DNA of 64,000 nucleotides. Origin: Sandaracinaceae bacterium. GTDB taxonomy: Bacteria > Myxococcota_A > Polyangia > Polyangiales > Sandaracinaceae. Shown here piece by piece: positions 63,891-64,000 of this stretch (positions within the stretch are counted from its first letter, which is position 1; every line of letters begins with the position of its first letter). The notes beneath the pieces were generated by a model. That model was not told the DNA's origin. It saw only the letters and a list, made by a program, of their open reading frames with translations, and did not search any database. Where the stretch lies: NCBI GenBank assembly GCA_020633195.1, contig JACKEC010000015.1, positions 372,001 through 436,000 on the forward strand, given 5' to 3'. The translations under genes were made by a program, and so were the position numbers.

Positions 63891-64000
63891 ATGGCCCAGC
63901 AGCCGATCACCGCGCCGGCGCCGGCGCTGCCCGACTCGTGGCGGCCCACCCCCGTCCCGGGGGCGCCGGAGGCCGAGGAGCCGAAGATCCCCGCGCCCCC
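63891..64000 (+). CDS. Start of a Pro-rich protein, truncated by window edge
   Basis: ATG at 63891 opens MAQQPITAPAPALPDSWRPT and stays open to the edge; another ATG at 63884 is in a different open frame. Composition suits a proline-rich N-terminal linker. Nothing about the product can be told from 36 residues. Confidence 0.45.
   Translation, partial: MAQQPITAPAPALPDSWRPTPVPGAPEAEEPKIPAP

Overview
The window is very GC-rich (roughly 70% or more by eye) and almost fully coding. Its protein content points to a myxobacterium-like member of the Myxococcota, and Polyangiales/Sandaracinaceae-type genomes look closest. The reasons are the many lipoproteins with Asp-Ala-Gly linkers after the lipobox, MopE-like CNG(L/I)DDDC repeats, C-terminal anchors of the MYXO-CTERM kind, Hanks-type kinases with acidic tails, an FHA/sigma-54 activator, and Cys-rich repeat lipoproteins. 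This assignment is inference from family content; no rRNA or marker search was possible. No tRNA, rRNA, CRISPR array, phage or complete insertion sequence was seen.

Layout. 1-3732: the end of a lipoprotein, then cydBA (cytochrome bd oxidase) on the minus strand, separated by an array of small hairpins. 3819-7468: a Cys-rich lipoprotein, then a Ser/Thr kinase overlapping a TPR/PEGA-like protein. 7640-13064: a frameshifted hydrolase, then a tight plus-strand operon of a TTC38-like TPR protein, two micro membrane proteins, a ferric-reductase/Rieske fusion, a Cys-motif membrane protein and a frameshifted acyltransferase. 13100-17567: a UspA remnant, a possible DUF2378-type protein, a C-x3-C repeat lipoprotein, and frameshifted esterase and biotin carboxylase genes. 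17602-23917 (minus): a hipA/xre pair in reversed order, then an FHA-sigma54 activator overlapping a sulfatase-like lipoprotein, then a CHAP-domain protein. 23978-29734 (plus): lipoproteins, a sulfotransferase, an EEP-family phosphoesterase, a PhnA-like zinc ribbon protein, and a PPIase plus HupE pair.

29742-37607: a LamG-metallophosphoesterase lipoprotein, a repeat-filled gap, a long-chain acyl-CoA synthetase, an SGNH hydrolase, small proteins and an acyl-CoA dehydrogenase. 37662-45672: surface lipoproteins, a CAP-domain protein, a nidogen/MopE-like protein and a STAND-ATPase regulator. 45673-46514 is a second repeat-filled gap. 46515-51509: a Rieske oxygenase divergent from an MFS transporter across a perfect 15-bp palindrome, a beta-propeller lipoprotein and a small membrane protein. 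51625-56936 (minus): membrane proteins, an aconitase-family enzyme and a GH3 glucosidase. 57050-64000 (plus): a PHP-domain lipoprotein with a barrel-like partner, an M23 peptidase, a Tat-exported GMC dehydrogenase pair and the start of one more gene.

The most unusual signals are two non-coding repeat systems. One is built from mini-hairpins with the core GCGAAGC. It fills three intergenic gaps and includes a roughly 290-bp mosaic present twice. The other is a REP-like family beginning GGGGACGG. It includes five spaced copies in 46128-46432 and a 65-nt near-perfect palindrome at 56952-57016. No transposase that would mobilise either is in the window. Four genes between 7.6 and 17.6 kb each carry a one-base frameshift, mostly next to G or C runs, so the reading frames there deserve caution. 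The uncharacterised electron-transfer operon at 9813-11965 is the best candidate for an undescribed protein system.
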